A DNA stretch of 64,000 nt, from NCBI GenBank assembly GCA_045837725.1, contig JBEWZL010000235.1:186001-250000 (forward strand), read 5' to 3'. Source of the DNA: Vermamoeba vermiformis (Eukaryota; Tubulinea; Echinamoebida). The notes below the pieces were generated by a model. It was given only the letters and a program-made list of their open reading frames with translations, was not told the origin of the DNA and did not search any database. Below, one piece after another: positions 21,401 to 33,117 of this stretch. Positions within the stretch are counted from its first letter, which is position 1. Every line of letters starts with the position of its first letter. A program made the position numbers and the translations under genes.

Positions 21401-24027
21401 GTTGAGTGCACAGCTCAGCGAAGCAGGACAGAAACACGCGCACGAGTCTGAAGAGTTGACGCGCTCCAAGTCACAGCTCGTGGAAGAGAAGGGGGCGCTG
21501 GACAAGTTGCGCGCTGAACACGAGCGCGTGCAAGAGGAGTACCGCGCACGAGTGGAGGCACTGAACGGTGAACTGCAGGGCTTGAAACAGACGCAGAGTG
21601 AGCGCGATGCACTGATTGCACAGCTGCAGCACGACCTGAGTGCAGCACAGCACAGCGCACACCAGCACACACAACTGCAAGCGGAACTGACGCAGCTGCA
21701 GACCAGTCACCAAACACTGCAGAGCGAGGCACAACAGCTGCGCGACAAGGTGCAGTTGAGTGCCGCGAGTGAGTCCCAACAGCTCGCACAGCTCAATGCG
21801 CAAGTCACACAGCTGAGCAGCGAGCTGCAGTCACGCGACGAGCAGCTGAAGAGCGAGCAGCACGCCAAGTCACAGCTGAACACACAGCTAGAACTGCTCA
21901 TCCAAGAGAGCAGCAAACAACTCGCTGCTGCTGAGGGCGATGTCAAGACTGCACGCGATGAATTGACCGCTGCACGCACTGACCTGCAACAGCTGCACGA
22001 CACACTGAACGGAGTGCGTGCTGAATTGAGTGCCGCACTCGCCGAGGCCAACACGATGCGCGCGGAGAAGCAGACCGCGCACGAGGAGCTGACGAGAGTG
22101 CACGAGGAGCTGAGCAAGACACGCGAGTCCGCGAGTGAGCTGACAGCGCGCAACGAACGATTGGAGAGCAAAGAGCGCGAGCTGACGAGCACGCTGAGCG
22201 AGGTGACCAAGAAGAACGAAGAGCTGATCAAGAAACTGTTCGAGATGAGTGAGATCGGCACGCAGGGCACACTGCTCGGAGTGGCAGCCACGGACAAGAA
22301 GAACACTGCCGAGCAAGAGGTGCTCGATGAGCTGCACAAAGAGAACGAGAAGCTCAAGAAGAAGCTCGAGAAGCGCAGCAGTCGTCGCAACAGCTTGCGG
22401 TCCCTGAAGCGCATGTTCAGCAAGGACAAGATGACCGTTGAGCCCGTGCCCGAGGACCAAGCCGTGACGCCAGCGATTGAAGACACGACCTCCACCGATG
22501 AGATGTCGGAGCTCAAGAACGAGCTCAAGAGTCGCAACAAGCGGCTGATGGACTTCAAGCTCAAGTTGAAGCAGTGCGAGGCACAGCGTGATCGTCTGAC
22601 GCGCAAGAGCGAGTACTTGGACAAGGAGCTCAAGGGCAACGAGGGCTATCAAGCAGCCGTCAAGAAGTTCAGCACCCTGGTCCGCTCGCGCTCCAGACCC
22701 AGCAGTCTCGAAGTGGATCGCAAGACCTGGGCTGCAGTCAAGATTCAAGCGCTGTACCGTGGCTGGGCGCAGCGTCGTGTCTACAAGGAGATCAGTACGT
22801 ACTAGCACCTATATGTATATACACACCGGTCACTAGGCACTAACACCGCTGCAGAGACCCGCACGAGCATAGTGCGCGAGATTATGGACACGGAGGCGAG
22901 CTACGTCAAGGGCCTCGCATTCATCATCGACTACTTTGTGCTGCCCCTGCGTCTGTTGAGCGAGACTGAAGAGCCCGTGCTGACCAAAGAGGAGATCGAT
23001 GAGCTGTTCGGCAATGTGGAGGAGATTCGCGAGAAGAATGCCACGCTGTTGCGCAGATTGGAGGAGCGCATGACTGCTTGGAACGTGGACTCGACCATTG
23101 GCGATGTGTTCGTGCAATTGGTAAGTATTTAATAGATAATATATAATGGATACAATTCGAGCCGTTCTAACACCTCCCCAGCTGCACAATCAGTTCTTTG
23201 CCCCGCACACGCCGTACATTCAGAACTACAAGCACGTGCCCGAATTGAAGCTCAAGCTCGTCAACTCCAAGCCCGTGTTCGCGACCTTCCTCAAGTTCTT
23301 GAAGCTGATTCCCGTGCTCGAGGGCAAGACACTCGACGACTACCTCATCATTCCCGTGCAGCGCATCCCTCGCTACATCCTGCTGCTGACCGATCTCATG
23401 AAGCACACCACTGTCACGCACAGCGATTACAAGTCCGTGCAGAAAGCATTGCTCGGATTTCAAGAGCTGGCACTCTTCATCAACGAGAACCAGCGCCGTG
23501 CAGACAACATCACCGCACTCACTGAACGATTGCAGGGCTATGATGTACGTCATTAATATTAACTAGTTAAGCTGCCAGTACTAACCACTCCTAATCAGAA
23601 ATTGCCCGTCAATCCCGAGCGCGAATTGTTCCACGAGGGCAAGTTGCAGCAGCTCGTCAAAGACAACAAAGTCGAGCGCTTTGCCTTCCTGTTCAGCGAC
23701 TGTCTCGTGTTTGCCAAGCTCGCCAAGAAGCGACGCAGCACTGGGGCCTCGCTCAAAGCCGGATCCATGTCGCCCAAGACCGATGCCAAGGCACTGATCA
23801 TGTACAAGGTGTCGCACGTGATCATGCTCAACAAGCAGATGAAGTTCGAGGCCAAAGGTGACGTGGCCTTCTCGGTCAATGTCGATGGCAGTCAGAACTT
23901 CTTTGCCGCCGCCAACAAAGAGGAGCGCAAGACGTGGGAGGATCGCATCACGCAAGCACTGGCGCGTCTGCCTGCACTCAAGATGAAGCGACAGTCCACT
24001 GGCAGCAAGAGCTCCATTCACCAGTAA
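18428..24027 (+). CDS. Long coiled-coil RhoGEF with IQ motif
   Basis: Eight exons (18428-18644, 18884-19225, 19286-19558, 19612-19846, 19904-22794, 22855-23120, 23182-23544, 23599-24027) encode 1,671 residues. About the first 1,250 residues are almost unbroken coiled coil, very rich in Gln, Glu, Leu, Lys. An IQ motif follows (AVKIQALYRGWAQRRVYKE), then a Dbl-homology domain (IVREIMDTEASYVKGL to the CR3 region PVQRIPRYILLLTDLMKHT) and a PH domain (FHEGKLQQL, FLFSDCLVFAK, W in KTWEDRI). It should activate Rho-family GTPases at sites set by the rod, with calmodulin or a light chain binding the IQ motif. There is no myosin motor. Convergent with EF-P. Confidence 0.9.
18684..18801. repeat. Terminal inverted repeat inside a RhoGEF intron
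   Basis: AAAATCGCTCGG (18684-18695) and CCGAGCGATTTT (18790-18801) are exact reverse complements bounding 118 bp in the first intron, which at 239 bp is several times the usual length. The AT-rich interior has a smaller palindrome near 18713-18733. This could be a tiny MITE-like insertion or a structured intron; no target duplication is clear. Confidence 0.45.
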
Positions 24028-24148
24028 CGTTGTACACTAGCTCGATACACCTCTCTTGTATATACTTTCAACTACAGTCACATTAAAATCAGTGTGGATA
24101 TCGAGATCTAGTGTTGAATAGTTTATTATTGCGGATCCAATGGGCTGT

Positions 24149-25198
24149 TTATTTCTTCTCGTCATCCTCATCCTCTTCGTCTTCATCAACATCCTCATTC
24201 GCCTCTTCACCTTCACGGCCCACATAGCTCTCATCGCCAATATTCACTGAAATGCGATCGCCGCTCTCGATGAACACGGGCACTTTGATCTTGCGACCGT
24301 TGGACAGGGTGGCTAGTTTGTGACGAGCCTTGGCATTGTCGCCCTTAGTCCATGGAGGAGTGTCGGTGACTGTAACAGCTGCTGTTTGCGTCACCCATCG
24401 AATGCTCAGTGGTGCGTCTTCAAAGCTGCGGATCTGCGCTTCAAAACCCTCTGCGCCGTGTGAATGAGTACTCAGGTGCATATAACACGTCCTACAAACC
24501 TTTAATATAGTGCTGAGCGACACCAATGAAATCAGCAGTCAATTCAACAGTCTCCAAAGTCTCGGTGTCAGTGAACTCAAACTTGTCGCCAGATCTGCCC
24601 ACGTATTTCAATTGCTTCGTGTCCATGTCGGCGACTGTGCAAATGTAAGTCAATATGAAATGTGTACACTGCTGTAACATACTCTCGAGAACCTCAGAGG
24701 TTCTGAATCGCTCTACGACCTTGCTGCCTGTCTTCAGATCCTTCAACTCTGCCTGCAATCAAATCAGTACCGATAAGGATTCGGCGTGATTGAAAATTAT
24801 TATTACATGCATATAGGCAGCTCTCATGCCAGTGCGGTGATGTTGAGCCTTTGTTACTTCCAATAGACGACCTAGATCCCGATCAGATCCATTATTTTGA
24901 TTAAAAACAAATAAATTTATTCGAATATTTTCAATATTATTAATAAATTATCCATAAATCTCTGGTGCGTGGTAGTCCCAATTATTGTGTAGAAACAATT
25001 TTTACCTTTCGCATCTACGTGCACCATTCCGACACGCAAATCATTGACAGGAATTTTGCTGTATTCCCTAAAAAATATGCCAGTATTTGTTTGTGTTTTT
25101 TTCTCGACATTGCGGTGGGTGGATCCAAACAGACTTCCAGATCTGCTCGAAGTTCGCAAGACACTGCTCTTGCTCAGCGTAACAAATAATCGTTGCAT
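24149..25198 (-). CDS. EFP: Organellar elongation factor P
   Basis: Five exons (25006-25198, 24807-24871, 24683-24752, 24500-24634, 24149-24450) encode 254 residues. An N-terminal presequence rich in Ser, Arg and Thr (MQRLFVTLSKSSVLRTSSRS) is followed by the EF-P fold: DLRVGMV, LLEVTKAQHHRTGMRAAYMH, ELKDLKTGSKVVERFR, FTDTETLETVEL, and the C-terminal OB domain with KARHKLATLSNGRKIKVPVF and ISVNIGDESYVGRE. EF-P rescues ribosomes stalled on proline runs; here probably in mitochondria. At the loop tip, the modified lysine of bacterial EF-P (GKG) is replaced by Met-Arg (GMR). An acidic C-terminal tail of about 20 residues is an addition. Confidence 0.9.
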
Positions 25199-25361
25199 GG
25201 TGTAGCTGTGAAAATGATAATTGAAATAACTAGTCGAATTTTTTGTCTGTCCATAAAAGGAAACAGTTTTCGGATCGAAGCATTTACTTTTAGTATGTAC
25301 AATAAACAAGGCATGGGACGAGTGAAAATCAACTCGTGAGGCGGAACAACTGTCCACGTGC

Positions 25362-28300
25362 TCACGACTTGGGTCCCGAAGTGACAGGTGTCACAGGTGC
25401 GGCACTCTGACCTGTCAACAGTGCACCACCAGCGCGCATGACGGAGAGTTTTTTCTCTTCAAAGGCAGCTTTCTCTGCGGCCAGTTGTTGCTTGGCCTTT
25501 TCAACTTTGAGTTGCTCTTCTTTGAGAATTTCTTCAATCTCTTCAAAGCTCTTCATTTTGAGCTCGAGTTTCTTCAGCTGTGCATCGATCACTTCCGCCA
25601 CTAACTTGTGAATGTCACGCTCTTCTTTCTCGGCCAACAACTGCGCGAGGTGTTAGCGATGCTCTCTGTAACTGATTTAACAGCGCACGTACCTTGGCTT
25701 TGACTGCAGCTGTGCCCAGTGCAGCGGCAGCAGCGGCCTTGAGCATGTCTTGATCACTTTCACTGAACGGCGCGTCAAGTTTCGATTTGTCGTGGCTGTG
25801 ATCCACACCGTTCTCTTTGACGGCACCGTTGTCAAGCTCCATCTTGTCGCCTGTCTTGCTCTTCAGAATGCAGTTCAGTGCTGCTTGTGCTGCTGCTGAT
25901 GCGACTTCAGGCTGCACAGCTTGTGAAAGGAAAGTGATGATGCTCATGACAGGATTGGTGGAGGACATGAACGGAATGGCTGATCCACCATTGATGGCCA
26001 TGTCTGAGCATGAGAGTTAATTACTGTAGCTGCAATAGAATATGCTTGTACGTACGAGATTCAACGGATTTGTCGCTCAATGCGCGTGAGAGATGATCTT
26101 CCAGGAACTGTTCCTCGATGGGCAGGCGCAAGAACTGAGCAATGCACTGCTCTTTGGTCTTGGTGCCCACGTGACTTGCAACGCGGTCCCAGTTTTCACC
26201 GAATCGTTCAGCAGCTTCGAGCAGCAACAGTGTCTCTTCTGCTGTCCACTCTTCGAATTCTTGCGGTGCTTTTTCCACCATATTGAAATCAGCACTGAAC
26301 ACTAAATAGACGTGTCAATAAACGCCTCCAGACAGTACTATAGTGTGGCACTTACTGTCTTCAGGGAACTTTCCAGCAGCAAAACACTCGGGACAAATGT
26401 TGTAGCTCGCACGTTCAACAATTCTGTTGCTTTCATTCGGCAGACTGTTCACGTGTCGCTGACTCTCATAGCGCACTCGACTGCAATCTTTGTTGCAGCT
26501 GCGGCAGTGCACCGTTTCAGGCTTGTGAAAGATGTTCGGTCGCAGTGCCAAACTGTTGTGTACACTGCGCACTCGCTTGGCGTGCTCTTCTTGTCGCTGC
26601 AGGACATTCAACTGTTGTTGAGGCGGCAAGGGGACTTGATGTTGACCCATGAAATAGCTGTTGATGTCGGGATTCACGTTGTAATTGATCAGTCCCAAGA
26701 ACTCGAGGTACTCGTGCACTCTAATGATCGCGGCAGCATCGCCATTGAGATTTCGTCGGCAAGCAGTGGCAGTGAGATATTGCGAGGGATTTTGTTGATA
26801 AGCATAGATCATGAAGTCGCGATATTCCTTGTATCTGAGGCATACAAGTTAATATGACATTTCGATAATTACAGCACACGTACATTTCGGGGGTCTTAGA
26901 GGGTGTCAATGGATCCTCCGTGAAGAATTCGGGCAATCCTTTCTTTTCATTCTCGTGTATCTGTGCGATGTCAAACCAGCTCACGTGTGAGGGCAAGGAT
27001 AAGGTTGGTTTGGGTTCCTATTGCCGCGGCGTTAATATCAACTGGTACCATTGTGACGTAGAATAAATAAATACCTCAGCGGATGGGATTACAAAAGCGT
27101 ATTGTTCATCAGGCAAGTTGGAGATATTTGAAATGTGCAGGGGCTTGTTGATTGACAGGTCTTTGGTGCGGTTCAACGGCACTCGTTTCATATTCATCGG
27201 TGTGATGCTGTTGCGCGGTGAGGTCAAATCTTTCACGGTCGGATACACCTTGCGTGTGGTGCCTGAAGCCGCACGTGATTTTTTGCGAGAGGGGCCTTCA
27301 CTGTCTTCCCCATCACCGTCATCGTCCTCTGAAGCACTCAATTCACTGAACGATCGCTTGGTGCCTCGACTGCGTGTCACTCGGCGTGGCTCATCGTCAT
27401 TGGTGTTCTCATCAACAATGTCTGACATGGCATCATCATCGACTTCATTATTCACCACTTTAGCACCTCGTTGACGTCGAGGACGCACTGCATTAGCATC
27501 TGCAAAGAGTCAGTTCAATTGCGTCGTCAATGAAAGCTTTACCTTTCGCAGCCTCTTCGTCGTATTCATAATCGACCTCATTCATCCACTCGTTAAATAC
27601 ATCCAAATCAGTGATGAATCGAGCAGTCTGCAAAACTAATGAGCTCATCGAACACAATACTAATCGATTGTACGAGACATACCACCACCCAAGGACCTTG
27701 ACGAGCCGGCACTGGATCAGCCTCGCCCTCCACTTCATTGATAGGCAGCCAAGTGTTATAAGAGTCAGGATAATACCACCAGTGCACCAGCGCTAATCTC
27801 TCGCGCTTTTCAATGGTGCGCAAGTACTCGACGTCCTCTGGTTCTGTGCTCAACAAGTTGGGCTTGATCACGTGTGTGCACTCGCTCTCAGTCTCAGTGA
27901 CGGTGCCGCCGTGCTTGGTGACCAGTGCTGCGAGTCGCTTGGCGTCTGCTGCTGGCAGATCAGCGGAGAAATAGACCACGGGGTACTTCAAGTGACCTGC
28001 CTCCTGCAACGACATGTGTCAGATTGTACGCACGATGATAGTATTAGTCACTTACTCGCAGCGCTGATTCGACTTTAGCAAACAGCTCCAAGTTTTGTTC
28101 AGTTTTGGTGGGCGAGGAGAATTCAAACTTGCGCCAGTTCTGCGCATTCTGTGCGGCAAAGGGTCAGTTACCAAATAAGGAAGAATCGTTCCGTGCATTG
28201 CGTACCTTGAACTTGTAGCACTCTAATAGCACAATGTAAAGTGGTCCATTTTCTGAATAGTCGTGGAATAGCGCATTAGGCAGTTTGGTGAACTTCTTTG

Positions 28301-28917
28301 GACCAGGTGCCTGATCGTTACAGATGTCAGTTTAATTTCCCAATGATGCCAGGATTAGTGATAAAAGTTGAAATAAATTTTTGTTATTATGGCAGCAGGT
28401 AAAAGCCTGCCCATAACAATGAAATCTAGCAAATCCAATCTACCGATTCTTTCGAGAGAACGAATTACGCACAAGAAAAAAATTATATATTGATAAGAGA
28501 TGATGTACGTTAATATTTGAGTGCGTGTTCGGCTGGGAGTGCCCGCGCAAAATAAAAAATAGAAAATTTGTGTTCGGAACCACGACGCAGCATTCTAAAG
28601 GCGCAGTCATATAGGTGACACTCCAACACTATGTACATCACCGGTATGATTTTTGTTGGCCCAAAGAACAAGCGCGGCTATTTTCAGATTTACATCAGAT
28701 TGAAAAAACGGGTACTTACGTTTCGTCCCAGCTGATCCTCTTGAAATTGCAAAAAGTGTCCTACTGTCAAGCCCAATGCTCTATTTGTAATGGCTGAATC
28801 TTGTCCTAATGTTTCGTTGAGGTGGTGTCGGATGTTATCGAATCTCTGCACGAACGCCTCAGATTCATATTCCTTGAGATTGACACCGCCAGATTTCTTC
28901 CTTTTTACTGTAGCCAT
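25362..28917 (-). CDS. SMARCC1: SWI/SNF complex subunit SMARCC/SWI3
   Basis: About ten exons; the first is 28720-28917, the last ends at 25362. Domains in order: N-terminal MarR/BRCT-like module ([20 protein letters not shown], then [18 protein letters not shown]), an acidic and basic linker with KRSF and SRKKSRA, a SWIRM domain ([19 protein letters not shown] to [13 protein letters not shown]), a zinc-binding motif (CRSCNKDC with CPEC), a SANT domain ([20 protein letters not shown]), and a C-terminal coiled coil ([20 protein letters not shown]). This is the full SMARCC architecture, a scaffold of SWI/SNF chromatin remodellers. The first intron is 409 nt, long for this genome. Similarity leaves little doubt. 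Confidence 0.95.
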
Positions 28918-29261
28918 TATAATCAACCTATGCTCTATTCATTCGAGGGTCAGCAGGTCAAACAAATTACGCGGCCAGCAAATTCGATAAAAACACCGTT
29001 TTTGGTTTTTATTAATTTTATATTACGTTACATGTGCACACCACCATTTGCCACTAATCTGCGGTGTGCACACGTCGTCAGCATTCTTGAACGTTCCAAG
29101 ACAAGCTTTACTTGTCGGAGGTTTGATGATTCTCGATCGCGTCTTTAATCTGCCCAGATTCGGTAATTTACCCACGGGTCACTTGGATGTTTGCAGTTTA
29201 CGAACCTAAGTAAGAAAAATATTAGAACGAATATTTCGGATCGAGGCTGCAGTATTTACAT
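28918..29261. other. Intergenic region with a perfect heat-shock element
   Basis: 344 bp upstream of SMARCC and downstream of the NTPase gene. At 29084-29096 it contains TTCTTGAACGTTC, which satisfies TTCnnGAAnnTTC exactly, about 170 bp upstream of the SMARCC start. One exact match is near chance level for a window this size, so a regulatory role is only suggested. No gene is seen. Confidence 0.4.
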
Positions 29262-31230
29262 CTAAAGCACTCGTTCGGCAAAAGGCTTGGCGAAGAAGTG
29301 TTCAAATTGCCTGGCACTGACCACTGCACACCTTGCTGGCAACTCTTCTTCTCTGAAGTCACACTGGCTAGTGGTCACTACGAGCAACATCCAGTGCTTC
29401 AAGTGCGCTTTCTTCATCGCTTTCTTGACCTTGTTCACACTTGTCTCCACTTGCTCCAAGGTTAATTGCGCGGTATTGTAGTATTTAGTGCGACCACAGA
29501 TGAAGAAGCCGTTCTCGAGGCCCTCCACAGCAAAATTAACAAAAAAGTCGAATGGTGCACCTTCATTGTTGACGACCACCCGACCGGTGTTGCACCAATT
29601 AATGGGCATGCCACGCTCATCAACAAGCGTTCTTTTCGACGGGAACGTTTTGTTAGCTGTGAGTACTCTTCCGCAGTATTTCGTGTGCTTAGGGATGATG
29701 AGCTCGTAGTCTTGGACATCCTTAGCAATCACTGCACCGCGCAGCAATGTATGTACGTGCACCTGTCCTTCACCAAACGCAGCAATTCTCAATGCCAAGT
29801 ACTGTGCACAGAATCGTTCGAAGTGCTGCCGGGTAAACAGATCTCCATCGGTGCAGCTCTCGAGAGTGTAGCGCAACATTGAATGGAAGCGCTCGTTGTG
29901 GCCTGATGTCTGCTCCGTCCAAGCATGCAAGCTCAGGTATGGCCAGTAAGGTACGTTGTACTGATCGAATCTTAAGCCCAATTCTCGTTGTTCCAGCGAA
30001 TCAAAGGTCACGGAATTGCAGCCCGGTATCTCATCGCTGGATTGAGGAGCTCGTTTGACCATGGCAATGATGACATTCTCTAGTGAGACCTTGCTAGTTC
30101 CATCCCAACTGGTAGCCATAGATTTAGCGAGCACTTGTCGTACTATTGTCCAGTTCACGTCTGCAACAGAAGAGTACTTGCTCATCTGGATCACCAATGA
30201 CTCGATCGTTCGCGGATGTCCACCAATGTCTAGAAGCAGATTTCTCATGCACGCATTGGTGTATACTCCATTTGATTCGAAGTAGTTGGCGATGATGGTC
30301 AGGGCCGATGTTTCTGACAGCGGATCCAAGCGGTGGGGGCAGATGGGGAAAGTTGAATAATGGCCTGCATCAATGATAGACCGGCGAGACGTTCCAGCAA
30401 GAAGCACATAAATTCGGGTGTTGCTCGGAGGACAAAGCTTGGACCTTCCCAAAGCCTTAACGATCTGCCTGATCTCGAACGAAGAGCTCTCTCCTGGTGC
30501 ACCTGTTAAAAACTTGTTGTACTCATCAAGTCCTATTGCTATATTGAAAGTGACATCGTCACCGAGATTATGGGTCAGAATATAATCTTCGCGAATGAGT
30601 GCCAGTGCGGTGCGGATGGAGAAGGATGACTCGTCCAGGGGCTTCGTTAACTCGTACAAGTCACCGAGAACATCGTCTAAACACACATTAGGAGGTCCTT
30701 CGATGAAGTAGTGATACAGCAAGCGCAGAGCTAGGCATCGAGCTGGTGCCTTTCGGTCTATATCCGTGACCTCGTTGCCGTTGTTGTACGTCGCATGAAT
30801 GTACAGATAGTGTTGGAAGTGTTTTGCTACGGATTGGTGAGGTTGTTGCAATACTTCAGCCATAAACCGTGTTTTGCCTGATCCAGGTGTTCCAACAACA
30901 GCTTGTAACGGCCATTTCGTACGATCCGTAGTGCTGCAGTTCTTTTCTGTCAAGAATGTTTGCCATATCTGTTCGTATAGCTCGTTTCTGTCCATGAAGG
31001 TGAGTCTACGACCAACAGGGTTTATTCTCTGCAATAAAATTTAGCAGATTAGCAAAAGTCAAATGCGAACAAAGCATTATACGGACTTCGTAGTTAATGG
31101 GTTGTGATGATGGCTTTCTCATCGCGCGTAATTTCTCTCGAACCTCGTTAATTACCGCTAGGACATTTCTTTTTCTCGAGATCTTCGTCGGTGAAATTGC
31201 GCAGCCTCCATGTTCGGTAAAAGAAGACAT
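29262..31230 (-). CDS. P-loop NTPase with nuclease-like C-terminus (Crinkler/RHS-like)
   Basis: Two exons (31087-31230, 29262-31028) encode 636 residues. After a short basic head comes an AAA/STAND-type NTPase: Walker A GTPGSGKTRF, Walker B IAIGLDEYNK, and a sensor-like YVLLAGTSR. The C-terminal 180 residues (INWCNTGRVVV, FDFFVNFAVEGLENGFFIC, then GRTKYY, followed by a helix and MLLVVTTSQ) have the strand-helix layout of restriction-endonuclease-fold domains. NTPase plus REase-like fusions are known from Crinkler effectors and trypanosome RHS proteins, which occur in many free-living protists as expanded families. The usual Q/ExK is R-T-K here. No N-terminal secretion signal is seen. Function is unknown; the nuclease reading is inference. 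Confidence 0.65.
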
Positions 31231-31434
31231 TGTTATGCTATCGTATTAAATAATGGCGATGCCACGAATCGCTGTAATCTGTGGTCGAGTGTTGGTTTGA
31301 AATGAAATAATAAAATTGTAACGGACAAAAACTTCATTTGCAGCTCAGAATAAATTTAGAACGGAACGCGGAATATTACTGTACAAATATAAACTGCACA
31401 TTCAAGCAGTTTAGGTATGAAGTATACGTCATAA

Positions 31435-32996
31435 TTAAGCTCGAATAGACATCTCTGTTTTGGCTGAGCTCGCCTTTCCTGCTCCTTGTGATGTGTAACC
31501 CGGAGTGCCTTGCGACGTGCGGCCCTCTTCTGGGGCAGGATTGCAAGGGCACAACAGATTGCGCCAGCGATTGATAATCTTCTTGTTCATACAGTAAGCT
31601 CCAAAGATGCACAAGCCCTATTACAGCTTTAGAATTTGTAGGGTTGCGATCGACCTCGAACCAACTCACCTGAGAAGGTACGGCAATTGAAAACAATACG
31701 GTAAATAGTTCTCGTGCAATATCGACGTTATTGAGAATAGCGACTAAAAAGCCAGTCACCCACACGAGACCCACGGAGACGAAAATGCTAATGAGAATGC
31801 GGCACTCATTCGCTTGCTTCTGATTAGAGCGGGAGTTCTACAACGCATATTAGTTAATACTGCATTGATGTGACTATGGTAAGGTTGAGATTACCTTCTT
31901 GAGTGTAGTGAGAATTTCACGCGCGACGAATGCAAAGAGCACCAAGTTGGCGCAGAACACTCCGACACCAGGCACGAAGAATGCGTAGGCAATGACACTG
32001 CTCTCGCGCAAGTAGCAACTGCCACCCTCGAATGCAGCGCCGTACTGATTGCCAATCGCGGCTAAGATCGTCACGATCACTAGCGGCACACCCCAGCCAA
32101 TCAAATGATAGAACTTCTCGAGATTGGCCGTCTCAGGGTACCGCTTGACAATCTACCAACGAGGATTAATACAAGGAGTTATAAGAAATAATACATACCA
32201 TCAAATAGAGGTTGATGGCAATGCACAGACACCAGAAGAAGTTGGTGAGGAAGAAGTAGTGAATCATCGCACCAGCCACGACACAGAAGTGATTGCCGTA
32301 GAGTGTTTGCGCACGATCAGCTTGTGTGGAGAGAATTGAGACCGCAAAAAATGTGGATTGGCCGCAGATGATGCAGACACACAAGTACATGATCAGTTTG
32401 ATGGCAAATGTGCGCACATTCTTGAATATGGTGAATGTGAGGATGGTGAAGAGTGCACCTGCAATCGACAGACTGAGCAGCACGAGTGTCAAGTAGCCGA
32501 CTGCGAGTCCGAATTCTTCGGTGATAATTAGATTAACGTCCGCGCAGCTGTAGTATTTTTGACCACCACCAGCAGTCGCATCAAATACGACGCGTAATAC
32601 ACCAAATCCAACCACGGTAGAGACGCCAGGCTTGGTCTGAATATTAATTGTAAAATTGAGCACTTGATTGTCTCCAGATTGCGGTTGGGCGAATGAAACC
32701 ACTTCTATTTCAGTTTCATTAACTCCTGATCGCTTCCACAGAAATTTGTAAGTATTTGAAGGGGAGTAGAAAGCGGTTCGTTGGTAGATCGAGACGACAA
32801 TATCCTCCCACGCATCCATCGTTGTAATATTTGCAATTCGTCCAAGACATTGTTCTTGAGTTATTCTACATTGTTCAATTGGTACCGTGGCATCGCAAAC
32901 AATTCTGGGTGTCGGGTAATAAAAACCAGCCGATGCGTAGGTACACCCAACAAATAATGCAGTAATTAGGCCAATATAGAAAAATCTGGTTGTCAT
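31435..32996 (-). CDS. Seven-transmembrane receptor, cAMP-receptor/secretin-like
   Basis: Four exons (32199-32996, 31895-32152, 31670-31837, 31435-31617) encode 468 residues. A signal peptide (FFYIGLITALFVGCTYASA) leads to an ectodomain of about 150 residues with several cysteines and N-glycosylation motifs. Seven hydrophobic helices follow: GYLTLVLLSLSIAGALFTIL, LIMYLCVCIICGQSTFFAV, HYFFLTNFFWCLCIAINLYL, HLIGWGVPLVIVTILAAIG, AYAFFVPGVGVFCANLVLFA, ILISIFVSVGLVWVTGFLVA, LFTVLFSIAVPSQGLCIFGA. The FWCLCIAINLYL and HLIGWGVPL motifs recall Dictyostelium cAMP receptors and class B GPCRs. The Ser/Thr-rich tail is short. The ligand is unknown. Divergent from WDR6 (121 bp). Confidence 0.85.
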
Positions 32997-33117
32997 ATTG
33001 ATTCTTCTATGTTAGTCAATGCTGAAATAGTTTAAATAATGACTGCAGAAAAAAACGTACCGATAAAATAAAATTCATAAAATTTGTCAGTCACGTTCTG
33101 ATCCCACAAGAAGGACC

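Noticed and set aside
21707-22808. Two 300-residue minus-strand frames opposite the RhoGEF
   Set aside because: Ser/Cys/Leu-rich antisense of a biased coiled-coil gene, without domains.
28311-28719. Possible small RNA in the long SMARCC intron (hairpin near 28380-28420)
   Set aside because: Imperfect stem, no C/D or H/ACA boxes in proper positions.
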